Assembly (NCBI RefSeq): GCF_001579845.1
Contig: NZ_CP007440.1
Coordinates: 7,338,029 to 7,402,028 of the forward strand
Origin: Rhodoplanes sp. Z2-YC6860
GTDB lineage: Bacteria > Pseudomonadota > Alphaproteobacteria > Rhizobiales > Xanthobacteraceae
Reading direction: 5' to 3'
DNA length: 64,000 nt
A program made the translations under genes and the position numbers. Under the pieces are notes generated by a model, which did not search any database, was not told where the DNA came from, and saw nothing but the letters and a program-made list of their open reading frames with translations. This document shows, piece by piece, positions 37,161 through 46,169 of this stretch (the first letter of the stretch is position 1; each line of letters starts with the position of its first letter).

Positions 37161-38387
37161 TCAATGATCGTGATCGGCCGCGCCCTTTTCGAGCTCGGCC
37201 TTGATGATGAAGGTGTTGGTCACGGCGATGCGATCGCCGGCCGCGAGACCGCTCAGGACCTCGATGCGTTCGTCGTCCTCGCGGCCGGGCTTGACCTTGC
37301 GCGCCAGGAATTTGGCGCCGTCGCGCACGAACACGACCGGCTCGTTGTTGATGGCCTGCAGCGCGGGCTTGGGGATCAGGATCGCGGCCGGCGGACCATT
37401 GAGGGGGATCTCGGCGGTGATGTAGGTGCCGGGCCGCCACGCGTGATCGCCGTTATCGAGCGAGGCGACGACGCGGGCGCTCCGCGTGTTCTGGTCCAGC
37501 ATCGGGCTGATGAAGCTCACCCGTGCCTTGGCGGCGAGGCCGGTCGCGGCCGCCTTGATCGAAACCTCGACGCGCTCCGAGACTTTCGCGACGTCCGATG
37601 GCGCGACCGCGAGATCGACCCAGACCCGGTCGAGGTTGACGATCACGAACAGCTCGCTTTCGAGCCCCTCGCGGCCCACCAGAGCGCCGAGGTCGACGCG
37701 CCGCTCAGCCACGATTCCCGCGATCGGGGCGCGCAGCTCCTGCTTCTGCATGGACTGCGCGTCCTGTTGCGGCAGGCTCGTGATCTCGGCCTCGGACAGG
37801 CCGAGCGCGAACAGCTTCTGCCGCGCGGAGTTAACGCGGATTTGCGCGTCCTGGGCAGCCAGCCGGGCGCGAAGGTATTCGTTCTCGGCCAGCGCGCGGG
37901 TGTCGGCGAGCGATTTGAAGCGGGCCGCGAGCGTCTGTTGCAGCTCGTTGGTGGGAAGCGCCGCCAGGTACTCGCTCTTGGCGTCTGCCACCTCGCGGCT
38001 TTCGATGATCGCCAGCACCTCGCCCTTCTCGACCTTGTCGCCGATCCCTTTTTTCAATTCGGCGACGGTGCCGAGCACACGCACCGAAACCCGCGCCACG
38101 TGGTTGGCGTCCTGCACGATGGTCCCTGGCGCCAGGAAGTGGTTCTGCAGATCGCCACCGGCGACCGCAGCCAGCTCGATCGCGGACTCTTTCACCTGAT
38201 CGTCGCTCAACGTCACGCTGGCTTCGTGGTCGCCGTCGTGGTCCGCATGTTCGGCGTTCTCGGCCGACGGCGGCGGCTCGGATTGACCGAGCCACGGTCG
38301 CAGGCCGGCTGGAGCGAAAGAGATCGCAGCCACGACGGCCGCAATGCTCGCCACGGCGAAGATCGCCGCCACAAGAGGTCGTTTCAT
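37161..38387 (-). CDS. czcB: CzcB-like periplasmic adaptor of the RND efflux pump
   Basis: A 408-residue membrane-fusion protein. An N-terminal signal anchor (MKRPLVAAIFAVASIAAVV) is followed by a His/Asp-rich linker HADHDGDHEASV that could bind metal. The barrel-sandwich domain has VSVRVLGTVAELKKGIGDKV and LRAPIAGIVAERRVDLGALV, around a helical hairpin. The tail ends GAADHDH. It lies directly upstream of czcA. An outer-membrane CzcC is absent here. Confidence 0.93.
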   Translation of the reverse strand: MKRPLVAAIFAVASIAAVVAAISFAPAGLRPWLGQSEPPPSAENAEHADHDGDHEASVTLSDDQVKESAIELAAVAGGDLQNHFLAPGTIVQDANHVARVSVRVLGTVAELKKGIGDKVEKGEVLAIIESREVADAKSEYLAALPTNELQQTLAARFKSLADTRALAENEYLRARLAAQDAQIRVNSARQKLFALGLSEAEITSLPQQDAQSMQKQELRAPIAGIVAERRVDLGALVGREGLESELFVIVNLDRVWVDLAVAPSDVAKVSERVEVSIKAAATGLAAKARVSFISPMLDQNTRSARVVASLDNGDHAWRPGTYITAEIPLNGPPAAILIPKPALQAINNEPVVFVRDGAKFLARKVKPGREDDERIEVLSGLAAGDRIAVTNTFIIKAELEKGAADHDH

Positions 38388-38464
38388 ATAAGTATGCCTG
38401 CGCCCGAGGTTGGCGCACCGAAAGATGGGATTTGAAAAGCGCCGAGACCGGCGCGGCGGCTGCG

Positions 38465-38818
38465 TTAAGTGGCAGCACGGAGACGAGGCGGCCTGAACAG
38501 GCTCAGTCCCTCGAGGCCGTTCAACACGACATCGCCGGCAGACGGCTGGCGGCAGACAATCGCCCGCGTCACCGGCATCGCGGCGGGCGCCGCGAACGTC
38601 TGCAAATGCTGCAGGCAATGATCGCCGTGTGCGGGAGCATGGTGCACGGGCGGCTGCACACCCGCATCGGTTTGCAGCGTCGCGACATGCAGCGGAGCGC
38701 GGTCATCGCCGGCGGACGCACAATGCACGAACGAGAGCGCCAATGCGCAGGCGATGACGAGCGCCAGCACCGCGCGTCCCGCTTTCGCGGGCGCGGTCCA
38801 GTTCAAAACTCGGCTCAT
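38465..38818 (-). CDS. Small exported His/Cys-containing protein at the head of the czc operon
   Basis: About 117 residues. A signal-like helix (GRAVLALVIACALALSFVHC) is followed by a possible metal-binding run HHAPAHGDHCLQHLQ and a conserved-looking end LSLFRPPRLRAAT. Small proteins with such endings often lead czc operons in this group, where a metal-sensing or chaperone role is only presumed. The start is uncertain (38818 or 38839), with no strong binding site. The gap to czcB is 77 bp. Confidence 0.6.
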   Translation of the reverse strand: MSRVLNWTAPAKAGRAVLALVIACALALSFVHCASAGDDRAPLHVATLQTDAGVQPPVHHAPAHGDHCLQHLQTFAAPAAMPVTRAIVCRQPSAGDVVLNGLEGLSLFRPPRLRAAT

Positions 38819-38957
38819 CCGACTGTTATAACGTTGCATCGGTGCACGCTTGCGATACCTGCACCTAGCGATCAACGATGGACTTGGCAAGACAGAAGCG
38901 GGATTGTGAGGCAATCGAACACCTCGACCCACGCACCCCTCGCGAGAAAGCGAAGCT

Positions 38958-39308
38958 ATGTGGTTACCAATTGCCGCACTGGCGATCGCCATCAACCCCG
39001 GCACCGTCCAGGCTCAAGGGTTCAAGGACCAAGGGCGCGAAGACCCTTGGAATCCATTTCACATCCAGGAATTGCCGACCGAAGTGCGTGCGAGCGTTAA
39101 AGCCATGTGTGGTGGGACCAGCAGCGCCCTGCACTATTTCGCCACGTATTCACCCGATGGACAGGTGATCCATCTGCATTTTGAGAAATTCAGATGCGAC
39201 GGGCAGCCGTTATTCTGTAACGCATCTGGGTGCCTGCATCAGGACTATGTGCGGGTCGGACGTTCATATCGGCTTGGCCGAAGCTTCCGCGGACCGGACA
39301 ACGATTGA
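38958..39308 (+). CDS. Small exported protein, unknown function
   Basis: A 116-residue product with a short signal peptide (MWLPIAALAIAINPGTVQA) and a mature domain starting QGFKDQGREDPWNPFHI. Cys residues in MCGGTSS, FRCDG and FCNASGCLH suggest disulfides. The family was not recognised. It is convergent with the substrate-binding protein gene 23 bp downstream. Confidence 0.62.
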   Translation: MWLPIAALAIAINPGTVQAQGFKDQGREDPWNPFHIQELPTEVRASVKAMCGGTSSALHYFATYSPDGQVIHLHFEKFRCDGQPLFCNASGCLHQDYVRVGRSYRLGRSFRGPDND

Positions 39309-39331
39309 TTGGCGCCGCGTGGGGCACACGG

Positions 39332-40339
39332 CTAGCCTTTGCTTTTCGTCAGCCGTTCGACGAACGAATTGTCGATGACGTCGTCATAAGGCACATCGAT
39401 CTTCAGCGCGCCGATCGTCCGCACCACGGCATGCATCGTGGTCCAGGACTGCCGGCTGATGTCGCCGTCCGGGCTCCACAAGTTGTCGGCATAGGTGCGC
39501 TCGAGCGTGGCCTTGAGATCGGCCGGGTTCATGGTCGGAAACTCGCGTGCCGCGATGGCGCGGACACGGTCCGGCTCGCTGAGCGTCGTCTTCTGCGCCT
39601 GGATGGCCGCGGCGACGAAGTCGGTGACGAGCTGCGGCTCCTTTTCGATCACGGACTTGGCCACGTTCAGCACCGTGTAAGCAAGCGGACCGAGCTCTTT
39701 CGGCGCGTTGTAGAACGGCTCGTCCCACAGGCCCTGGCCGATGCCCTGGGCGATGCCAGGCTCGGAGCCGACGCCGAGGTCGGCGAGCTTCGCCTTGATC
39801 GCGACATACGGCGTCGACGTCGGCACCTCGGTGAGATGCACATCCTTGTCCGGATCGAGATTGAACTTCGCCATCAGAACATATCGCGCCACCGAGTGCG
39901 GCGAGGTGCCCCGCGGCCCGATCGCGATGCGCTTGCCCTTGAGATACGCGCCGATGTCCTCGCCCGGCTTCGGGCCGGTGCCCTTGGCAGCCATGAAATA
40001 CACATTGCCACGGTCGACGCAGTTGACGACCGCGCGCAGCTGGCCGCCCTGCGCGCGGGCGAACGCAACGCGTTCAGGACCACCCAGGAATGAGAAGGCC
40101 TGACCGGCCAAGGTCGCATTGATCGCGGCGCCGTTCTGCTCGGCGGTCAGCATCTTCGCGTTCAGCCCCGCCTTCTTGAAGTAGCCTTCCGTGATGGCGA
40201 CGTAGATCGGCAGGTAACTGACCGAACGGGTCGGCTCGGCAATCAGGATTTCGCGGTCTTGTGCGATGGCAGGTCGCGCGAGAAGCGGCGCAGTCAAGCC
40301 AGCCGCCGCAGACATTTTCAAGAACGAACGCCTGTGCAT
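39332..40339 (-). CDS. ABC transporter substrate-binding protein (NMT1/SsuA-like), Tat-exported
   Basis: A 335-residue periplasmic binding protein. The ATG at 40339 is fixed by a perfect AGGAGGT site. The signal begins MHRRSFLKMSAAAG, a twin-arginine motif. The mature fold opens EILIAEPTRSVSYLPIYVA, with YFKKAGLN and IGPRGTSPHSVARYVL typical of NMT1/ThiY/SsuA proteins that bind small organic or sulfonate ligands. No matching permease or ATPase lies nearby; the next gene belongs to a metal transporter. The ligand is unknown. Confidence 0.88.
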   Translation of the reverse strand: MHRRSFLKMSAAAGLTAPLLARPAIAQDREILIAEPTRSVSYLPIYVAITEGYFKKAGLNAKMLTAEQNGAAINATLAGQAFSFLGGPERVAFARAQGGQLRAVVNCVDRGNVYFMAAKGTGPKPGEDIGAYLKGKRIAIGPRGTSPHSVARYVLMAKFNLDPDKDVHLTEVPTSTPYVAIKAKLADLGVGSEPGIAQGIGQGLWDEPFYNAPKELGPLAYTVLNVAKSVIEKEPQLVTDFVAAAIQAQKTTLSEPDRVRAIAAREFPTMNPADLKATLERTYADNLWSPDGDISRQSWTTMHAVVRTIGALKIDVPYDDVIDNSFVERLTKSKG

Positions 40340-40444
40340 CGATACCTCCTGGGCGAAGAAGTTGATCCGAGCAAAAAGCAGGCCAATGGTTTGCGAGCGG
40401 CTTCTCCTTCGAGATGAAGTCAATTGTACGCAGGCTGCGCCCCG

Positions 40445-41719
40445 CTATGGCGCGGCTGCTCCGACGCGGGCGGGTGACCGCCGCAACCGCCGCCACGGTA
40501 CGACAACCATCACGGCCAAAGCCAGCAGGCCCGCGCCGAAGCCCCAGCGCACGCGCTCGCGTGCCCGCGCGCGCACTTCGGCCATGACGAACTGCTCGCC
40601 CTTGTGCATCTCGCCGTAGGACTTCAGGAACGAGGACACGCGCGCCAGCGCGAAATCATCGAGCGCCTCGCCTTCGGTGCGCTTGCGCCGCTCCAGATCG
40701 TTGAGCTGCTCGGCCTCGGCGCGATAGCGCTCGGCGTAGGCGCTGGCGTCGAGGTAGGTGGCCTGCTCGATGCGGGTGAAATAGAGCTGCCGCAGCGAAG
40801 GCACGGCGTATTCGGCAACGTCCAGAAGCGGCTGATCGGCGCGCGGCGCCGCAGCGAGCTGCACGGCGGAACCGGCCAGGATCGCGGCCACGCCCCAGCG
40901 CGCAGTTGCCGCAGCGACACGCGCGGCCTGCCGGCGCCCCGCGGGCCGGAATGCGTAAGCGATCCCTGCGACGACGAGCGCAGCGCCGAACGCGCACACC
41001 ATCGCGGCGCCAGTCGGCAGATCGAGCACAAACGAGACGGCGAGGCCCGCGGCGCTGGTGAGACTGCCGGTGACCCAGCCGATGGCGAGCTGCCTGCCCT
41101 GCGACGATGCGAACATGACGCCGATGGCCGCGGGCACGATGAGAAACGAGAACACCAGCAGCACGCCAGCGATCGCGACGGAGCTCGTCACGACGACGCC
41201 GAAGCTTGCGTAGAACACGAACTCGAAGAACAGCGATCCCGCGCCGGTCAGCCTTCGGCGCAGCAGCCAGTGCAAAAGCCCCACCGCGGCGTAAAGCGGC
41301 GCGACGATGGCGATCTCATTGAGGCCGCTGGTCAGGATGTTGCCGGTCAGGATCTGCTTCAGATGCTCGGCGCCCTGCGGCGCGCGGTCGATCAGCAGAA
41401 TGGCCGCGGCCGCGGCCACCACGTAAATCACGCCGATCAGCGCCTCCTGCGGCACGCGGCCGGACCAGGCGCGGGTGAAGGCGAGCAGCACGGCCGCCAG
41501 CAGCGTGAACGCGAGCGAATAGCCGTAGGTCGCCCCGCTCTGCGCGGGGTGGCCGAGCATGAACGCGATCGTCGCGCCGAGCGCTGCGATCTGCGCGAGC
41601 GCCAGATCGACGAAGATGACTTTGCGGGCCAGCACCTGGATGCCGAAATAGGCGTGGATGCCGACCAGGCAGACAGACACCAGAAACGCCGGCCAGAGGA
41701 ATGAGAGGGCGTCGGTCAT
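40445..41719 (-). CDS. Metal ABC transporter permease (ABC-3 family) with C-terminal extension
   Basis: A 424-residue inner-membrane protein. Residues 1 to about 265 form a ZnuB/MntB-like permease with eight to nine helices (FGIQVLARKVIFVDLALAQI, VVVTSSVAIAGVLLVFSFLI). The remaining about 160 residues are extra: one helix near 271-290, a charged helical stretch (AYAERYRAEAEQLNDLERRK), and a last helix WGFGAGLLALAVMVVVPW. The start overlaps the binding-protein stop (ATGA). No ATPase gene is present in the window. Confidence 0.88.
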   Translation of the reverse strand: MTDALSFLWPAFLVSVCLVGIHAYFGIQVLARKVIFVDLALAQIAALGATIAFMLGHPAQSGATYGYSLAFTLLAAVLLAFTRAWSGRVPQEALIGVIYVVAAAAAILLIDRAPQGAEHLKQILTGNILTSGLNEIAIVAPLYAAVGLLHWLLRRRLTGAGSLFFEFVFYASFGVVVTSSVAIAGVLLVFSFLIVPAAIGVMFASSQGRQLAIGWVTGSLTSAAGLAVSFVLDLPTGAAMVCAFGAALVVAGIAYAFRPAGRRQAARVAAATARWGVAAILAGSAVQLAAAPRADQPLLDVAEYAVPSLRQLYFTRIEQATYLDASAYAERYRAEAEQLNDLERRKRTEGEALDDFALARVSSFLKSYGEMHKGEQFVMAEVRARARERVRWGFGAGLLALAVMVVVPWRRLRRSPARVGAAAP

Positions 41720-42639
41720 CTTGCCGCCGAAGCCTTGGTGAGCGCGTCGACATTGGCATCGAACAGCGAAATGTAATCGACGGCGTTCGGCAGCGCGCCG
41801 ACCGAGGCGGCGAGCGTCACGACCGTGGCGCCAGCCTTGCTCGCGACGAAGGCCACGTCACGGTCCGGCTCATGGGGCTCGCGGACCACGAAGCGCACGC
41901 CCCGCGCACGCATCATCTCGATGATGCCGGCGAGGTGCGACGGCGACGGCGGCACGCCGGGCTTCGTCTCGATGAAGCCCGCGAAATCCAGGCGGAAGCG
42001 GCGCGCGAAATAGGGCCAGCTGTTGTGATAGGCGACGAGCGGAAAGGCCTTGAGCGGCGCGAGCCTTGCCTGCCAACCCGCGAGCTTCGACGCGAGTTTG
42101 GCGACAAAGGCCGCGCGGTTGGCCTCGTAAACCGATGCGCCGGCCGGGTCGATGCGGGCGAGCGCTTCGACGATTGTGCCGGTGACGATCTCGGCATTGC
42201 CGGGATCGAGCCAGTAGTGCGGGTTGCCGCTGCCATGCGCGTGGCCGTCGCCCGGGCCGACGCTCATGCCGCGCAGTTCCAGCGCCGCGATCGCGAACGA
42301 TGCATCGACATACGCCGGCCCGCCACGATCGATCTCGGGCCGGCCGGTCTGCGCCAGCAGGCGGTCGAGCCACAGGTCGTAGTCGAGGCCGACGCGCACG
42401 ACCAGGCGCGCATCTTTGAGGCGCAGCACGTCCTGCGGCCTCGGCTGATACTCCTCAGCATCGAAGTTCGGCGGCACGAGGCTCGTCACCGCGACGCGGT
42501 TGCCGCCGACGGCCTCGGTCAGGCTGCGCAGGTCGGTGGTCGTGGTCACGACCTGAAGGCGCTGCTGCGCCAGCGCCGGCGATGCCAGCGCGAGGCACAC
42601 GAGAATGAGGGCAATACGCGACACGTTCGATCGTGACAT
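41716..42639 (-). CDS. Metal ABC transporter substrate-binding protein (ZnuA-like)
   Basis: A 307-residue periplasmic protein of the cluster 9 (ZnuA/PsaA) family. The signal peptide ends near PALAQQ. The opening VVTTTTDLRSLTEAVGG, the short His loop DGHAHGSGNPHYWLDPGN, and VAYHNSWPYFARRF carry the likely ligands. Zn or Mn is expected from the family. It is coupled to the permease downstream (ATGA). The start at 42639 is preferred to 42654. Confidence 0.9.
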   Translation of the reverse strand: MSRSNVSRIALILVCLALASPALAQQRLQVVTTTTDLRSLTEAVGGNRVAVTSLVPPNFDAEEYQPRPQDVLRLKDARLVVRVGLDYDLWLDRLLAQTGRPEIDRGGPAYVDASFAIAALELRGMSVGPGDGHAHGSGNPHYWLDPGNAEIVTGTIVEALARIDPAGASVYEANRAAFVAKLASKLAGWQARLAPLKAFPLVAYHNSWPYFARRFRLDFAGFIETKPGVPPSPSHLAGIIEMMRARGVRFVVREPHEPDRDVAFVASKAGATVVTLAASVGALPNAVDYISLFDANVDALTKASAAR

Positions 42640-42698
42640 GCAGACCGGCCGCATTGGGCAGGGCTAACCTCGCTCTGAGAAACTGACCCCTACCCCGA

Positions 42699-42721
42699 CC
42701 CTCCCCCTTGCAGGGGGAGGG
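42699..42721. repeat. Intergenic palindrome CCCTCCCCCT / AGGGGGAGGG
   Basis: A perfect 10 bp stem with loop TGC lies between the amidase-like gene and the ZnuA-like gene. The surrounding CCCCTACCCCGACCCTCC resembles a dispersed GC-rich palindrome family frequent in rhizobial genomes. It may also act as a 3' hairpin for the upstream gene. Confidence 0.65.
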
Positions 42722-42742
42722 AGCGCACCGCCCGGGTTTTTA

Positions 42743-44185
42743 TTACTTCTTGCTCGCGACCCAGATGCTCTTTGGCACGAGGCAATGGACGTTCTTCTCG
42801 GTGTCCGAGATTGCGCCCACCCGGCAGTCCATCGCGACGCTGGCGAGACCGTAAGCATCGAGGCGGGCGATCTTCTTCTCGGTCTCGAGGAACTTGATCA
42901 TGCCCATCGATGCATCGTTCATCGCCTTGTTCAGGTCGGCGTCCTTGGCATGGGCCACGTAGTACTTCGACGTCTCCTTGGTCGGGCGCTCCATGTCCTC
43001 CTTGTCGCGCGTGTTCTTCGGATTGAGGCAGTGGATGCCCTTCTTGATGTTGACCACTTGGGAAACGCGGCAATCGGACACGCTCACCATCAGCTTCTCG
43101 GCTTGCTCCGCGGGCACGTTGCGCTGCTCGGCGAGGAACTTGACGGTCTGTGCCTTGGCCTGCGCCCAGGCCTTGTTCAGGTCCTGGTCGAAGCCCATCG
43201 TGATCCACGACTTCGCGGTCTCGATCCGCGGGAAGTCGAGCGGCTTGCCCTTGATGACCTCGACCGTGATGTTGAACTCCTTGTAGGCGGTCTCGATCGC
43301 GGTCAGGTTGACCTCGCCGTTGCCCTGGCCGGCGTGCGAGTCGCCGGTCCACAGCAGCGCGCCCGCCACATGAACCGGCACATAGAGCGAGCTGCCGGCG
43401 ACGAAGTCGCGGATGTCCATGTTGCCGGCGTATTCGCCCGGCGGCACGCTTGAATAGCGGCCGGGCTCTTTGCGCGCGACGGCGAGCGTGCCCGGGAACG
43501 GCTTCAGCGGCAGCACGATGCCGGGCAGGAACTCGGTCTGCATCTTGTCCAGATCGAGATAGAGATATTTGACCTGGCCGTCCGCATAGACGTTCGGGAA
43601 TTGGCCGAACATTCCCGGCACGTTGAAGTTCGTCGCGTAAGAGCGCGGCACGATCTTGTTGAGCGTGACCTTGAGCACGTCACCCGGCTGCGCTTCCTCG
43701 ATGTAAATCGGCCCCGTCAAGGTGTGCGGACCGCGGCCCGGAAAATCGGTGCGCAGCTTCTTGATCTGCTCGATCGTCGCGCCCGGCACCACCTGGTTGT
43801 GGCTGTGCATCATGGTTTCCAGCGCGATGGTGTCGCCGGAATGCACGCGCAGCACCGGCGGCTGCGCGTTATCAAACCAGCCCCATTGCGTGGTCTCGAG
43901 CGTGGCGGGCAGAACGTGCACCTTCTTGCCGTTCGGCAGATCGAGAACGCGGAGCTTGGGATCGGCCGCAGCCTGTGCCGGATAGCCCGGCGTCGTGATG
44001 GTGGCGGTCGGTGGGAATGCGGGCGCGGCAGCCGGTGCGGGAGCAGGCGCCGGGCTTGGCGCGGGAGTCGGTGCAGGATTCTGCGCAGGACTTTGTGCAG
44101 TGTTCGGCGTCTGTGCGAGCGCCGCAGTGGCGATGACCAGCGCAACGCCGGCACCAAGTGCAATGGGATAAGCCTTTCGCTTCAT
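42743..44185 (-). CDS. Exported acetamidase/formamidase-family protein with duplicated C-terminal module
   Basis: A 480-residue FmdA/AmdA-family protein, longer than usual. A signal peptide (MKRKAYPIALGAGVALVIAT) and a Pro/Ala linker to about 58 precede the amidase fold (HSHNQVVPGATIEQ, GRGPHTLTGPIYIE, LLWTGDSHAGQGNGEV). The C-terminal module occurs twice: about 332-380 (DLNKAWAQ...DCRVSQ...GIHCLNPK) and about 416-472 (DLNKAMND...DCRVGA...NVHCLVPK). Periplasmic hydrolysis of a short amide is a family-based guess. The duplication is unusual and may have changed the role. Confidence 0.88.
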   Translation of the reverse strand: MKRKAYPIALGAGVALVIATAALAQTPNTAQSPAQNPAPTPAPSPAPAPAPAAAPAFPPTATITTPGYPAQAAADPKLRVLDLPNGKKVHVLPATLETTQWGWFDNAQPPVLRVHSGDTIALETMMHSHNQVVPGATIEQIKKLRTDFPGRGPHTLTGPIYIEEAQPGDVLKVTLNKIVPRSYATNFNVPGMFGQFPNVYADGQVKYLYLDLDKMQTEFLPGIVLPLKPFPGTLAVARKEPGRYSSVPPGEYAGNMDIRDFVAGSSLYVPVHVAGALLWTGDSHAGQGNGEVNLTAIETAYKEFNITVEVIKGKPLDFPRIETAKSWITMGFDQDLNKAWAQAKAQTVKFLAEQRNVPAEQAEKLMVSVSDCRVSQVVNIKKGIHCLNPKNTRDKEDMERPTKETSKYYVAHAKDADLNKAMNDASMGMIKFLETEKKIARLDAYGLASVAMDCRVGAISDTEKNVHCLVPKSIWVASKK

Positions 44186-44293
44186 GAGTACTCTCCCCGA
44201 TTGGCAGCATTCCTCGGCCGCAATGAGGTTATGCTATCCACGATTGCATTGGCAATTCAGGGCGCCGGGGCACACGCCCCGTGGACCGCGCTT

Positions 44294-46027
44294 TTATCGG
44301 CCGGCCAGCGGCCAGGCGCCATCCCAGTCCGAGGGCGGCGGATTGGCCTGCAGGCTCTCGATCCGCTTCAACAACGCCAGCGACGGGCCATCAGCCGGAA
44401 CCGCCGCGAGCGCGGCGTTGAAGCTTCCCCGCGCGTCATCGAAGCGGCCCCCCCGATAAGCGGCGAGGCCTTCGGCGTAGCGGCTTTGCAGCACCGACTG
44501 CTGCTCGCTCAACCCGCCTTTGACGCCCATGATCTCAAACACCGCTTGCGGCTGGGACGAGCCAGCGACAAAGAGCCGGTCGATCTCGCGCAGTTCGATT
44601 GCCGCCTCCGCGGCGCGCGCGGTCGCTTCCGAAACCAGCACATGACTGCCGTAGATCTTGTTGGCGGGCTCGAGACGCGCGGCGAGATTGACCGTGTCTC
44701 CCATCACCGTGTAGCTCATCATGAACTCGGAGCCGATGCTGCCGACCAGCGCCTCGCCGGTGGCGATCCCGATCCGGATGTCGAGATGCATCGGAATGTT
44801 TCGCACGCCGAGCAGTTCCGGCAATTCCTGGCGCAACGCGCCGAGATTCGCGACCATGTCTCGCGCGGCAAGACAGGCCAACCGGGCCTGATCCGCCTCA
44901 TCGACGAACGGCGGTCCCCAATAGGCCATGATGGCGTCGCCGATGTATTTGTCGATGATGCCTTGGTGATTGTGGATCGGCTCCGACATGATCGACAGAT
45001 AGCGATTCATGACTTTGACCAGCCCCTGCGGCGTCATGCCTTCGCTCAGCGCCGAAAAGCCTTTCATGTCGCAGAACATCACGGTCATGATCCGGCGCTT
45101 GCCTTCGGTGGCGAGCGTGGGCTGATCAATCAGACCTTTGACCACCTGAGGGTCGATGTATTTGCCGAAGGTCTGGCGGATTTTCTCATTGTGCCGGAGC
45201 TGCTCGATCATGCGGTTGAACGCGAGCGACAGCTGCCCGATCTCGTCCTGCGTGGTGATGCTGATCGACCGGTCCAGGTTACCGGCCTCGACGTGACGCG
45301 TGCCTTCGAGCAGCAGTCGGACCGGGCGGGTGATGCCGCTCGAGACCAGCATTGCGAAGATCAGGCCGATGATCGCGGCGAGCGCGGTCACGACGACCGA
45401 CACCACAATGGTTTTCTTCTGATCGGCAATGACCTTGTGTGCGCTGGCGAGCACCTGGGCGCCCATGTCATTGCGGATGGTGTCGATCTTGCCGATGAAT
45501 TCATCACGCAGCGCATCGATCAGCGCCATGCGTTGCCGTGCGCCGTCGAAATTCTGCCCATCCAGCGCTCCGATCAACTGGGACGATTCAACGCTCATGC
45601 GAGCGATGACGTCGTGGGTGGCAAGATCAACACGAGTCTCGATGCGCGCCAGCGCCGCGTTGTCCGACGGCGTGCGGGGGTCTTCGATGATCGAGATGAT
45701 CAGCTTGCGCGCGGCTTCAGTGTGTTTCTCGACCTCGGGCCCAAGCTCCTGAAAATTTTTCAAACGCGCGGCATAGCCCGCCTGATCCGGCGGCGTTTGC
45801 ATCTTCGCGATCATCAGCCGGCGAAGCGCAAGAGCGCGCTCAAGCGAGAGGACATTGGCCTGTGAGAGATGGGCGTAAGCTGGAAGGTACTTGTTGGTAA
45901 GCTCATCGAGCAGGAGGCCAACCCTCGACGCCATGAAAATCGACAGCACCGAAGTGACGATCATCAGAACGATCAGGCCGACCGCGATGCCGACGATCTT
46001 TTGGCGAATGGAACGACTGAACATCAA
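44294..46027 (-). CDS. HAMP-containing class III adenylate/guanylate cyclase
   Basis: A 577-residue membrane cyclase. Helices at about 11-33 and 211-233 flank a four-helix-type periplasmic sensor. A HAMP domain (ITRPVRLLLEGTRHVEAGNL) joins the catalytic domain: metal Asp in MFCDMKGFSALSE, Lys/Asp in DKYIGDAIMAYWG, and MGDTVNLAARLE. The catalytic set is complete, so it should make a cyclic nucleotide. A tail of about 75 residues contains a TPR-like repeat (AEGLAAYRGGRFDDARGSF). Two ATG codons are adjacent at the start. Confidence 0.92.
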   Translation of the reverse strand: MMFSRSIRQKIVGIAVGLIVLMIVTSVLSIFMASRVGLLLDELTNKYLPAYAHLSQANVLSLERALALRRLMIAKMQTPPDQAGYAARLKNFQELGPEVEKHTEAARKLIISIIEDPRTPSDNAALARIETRVDLATHDVIARMSVESSQLIGALDGQNFDGARQRMALIDALRDEFIGKIDTIRNDMGAQVLASAHKVIADQKKTIVVSVVVTALAAIIGLIFAMLVSSGITRPVRLLLEGTRHVEAGNLDRSISITTQDEIGQLSLAFNRMIEQLRHNEKIRQTFGKYIDPQVVKGLIDQPTLATEGKRRIMTVMFCDMKGFSALSEGMTPQGLVKVMNRYLSIMSEPIHNHQGIIDKYIGDAIMAYWGPPFVDEADQARLACLAARDMVANLGALRQELPELLGVRNIPMHLDIRIGIATGEALVGSIGSEFMMSYTVMGDTVNLAARLEPANKIYGSHVLVSEATARAAEAAIELREIDRLFVAGSSQPQAVFEIMGVKGGLSEQQSVLQSRYAEGLAAYRGGRFDDARGSFNAALAAVPADGPSLALLKRIESLQANPPPSDWDGAWPLAGR

Positions 46028-46169
46028 TTCGATTTTTAAAAAGCCGCGGCAGCCCCTCGCCCACCGCTAAAACCGAATTCTATGCGGAACCGGTGCAACT
46101 TGATAGCCCGGATCGCCCGCGTCGCCTCAAACGCAGGTCGCTGGTTTTAACCGCAGCGTCGGAGCCATG

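Noticed and set aside
38465-39308. A hidden czcC at the head of the efflux operon
   Set aside because: Only a small His/Cys protein and a divergent small exported protein fit here; there is no room for a TolC-like protein.
43601-45865. A 754-codon open frame on the plus strand
   Set aside because: It is antisense to the amidase-like and cyclase genes and shows no family features.
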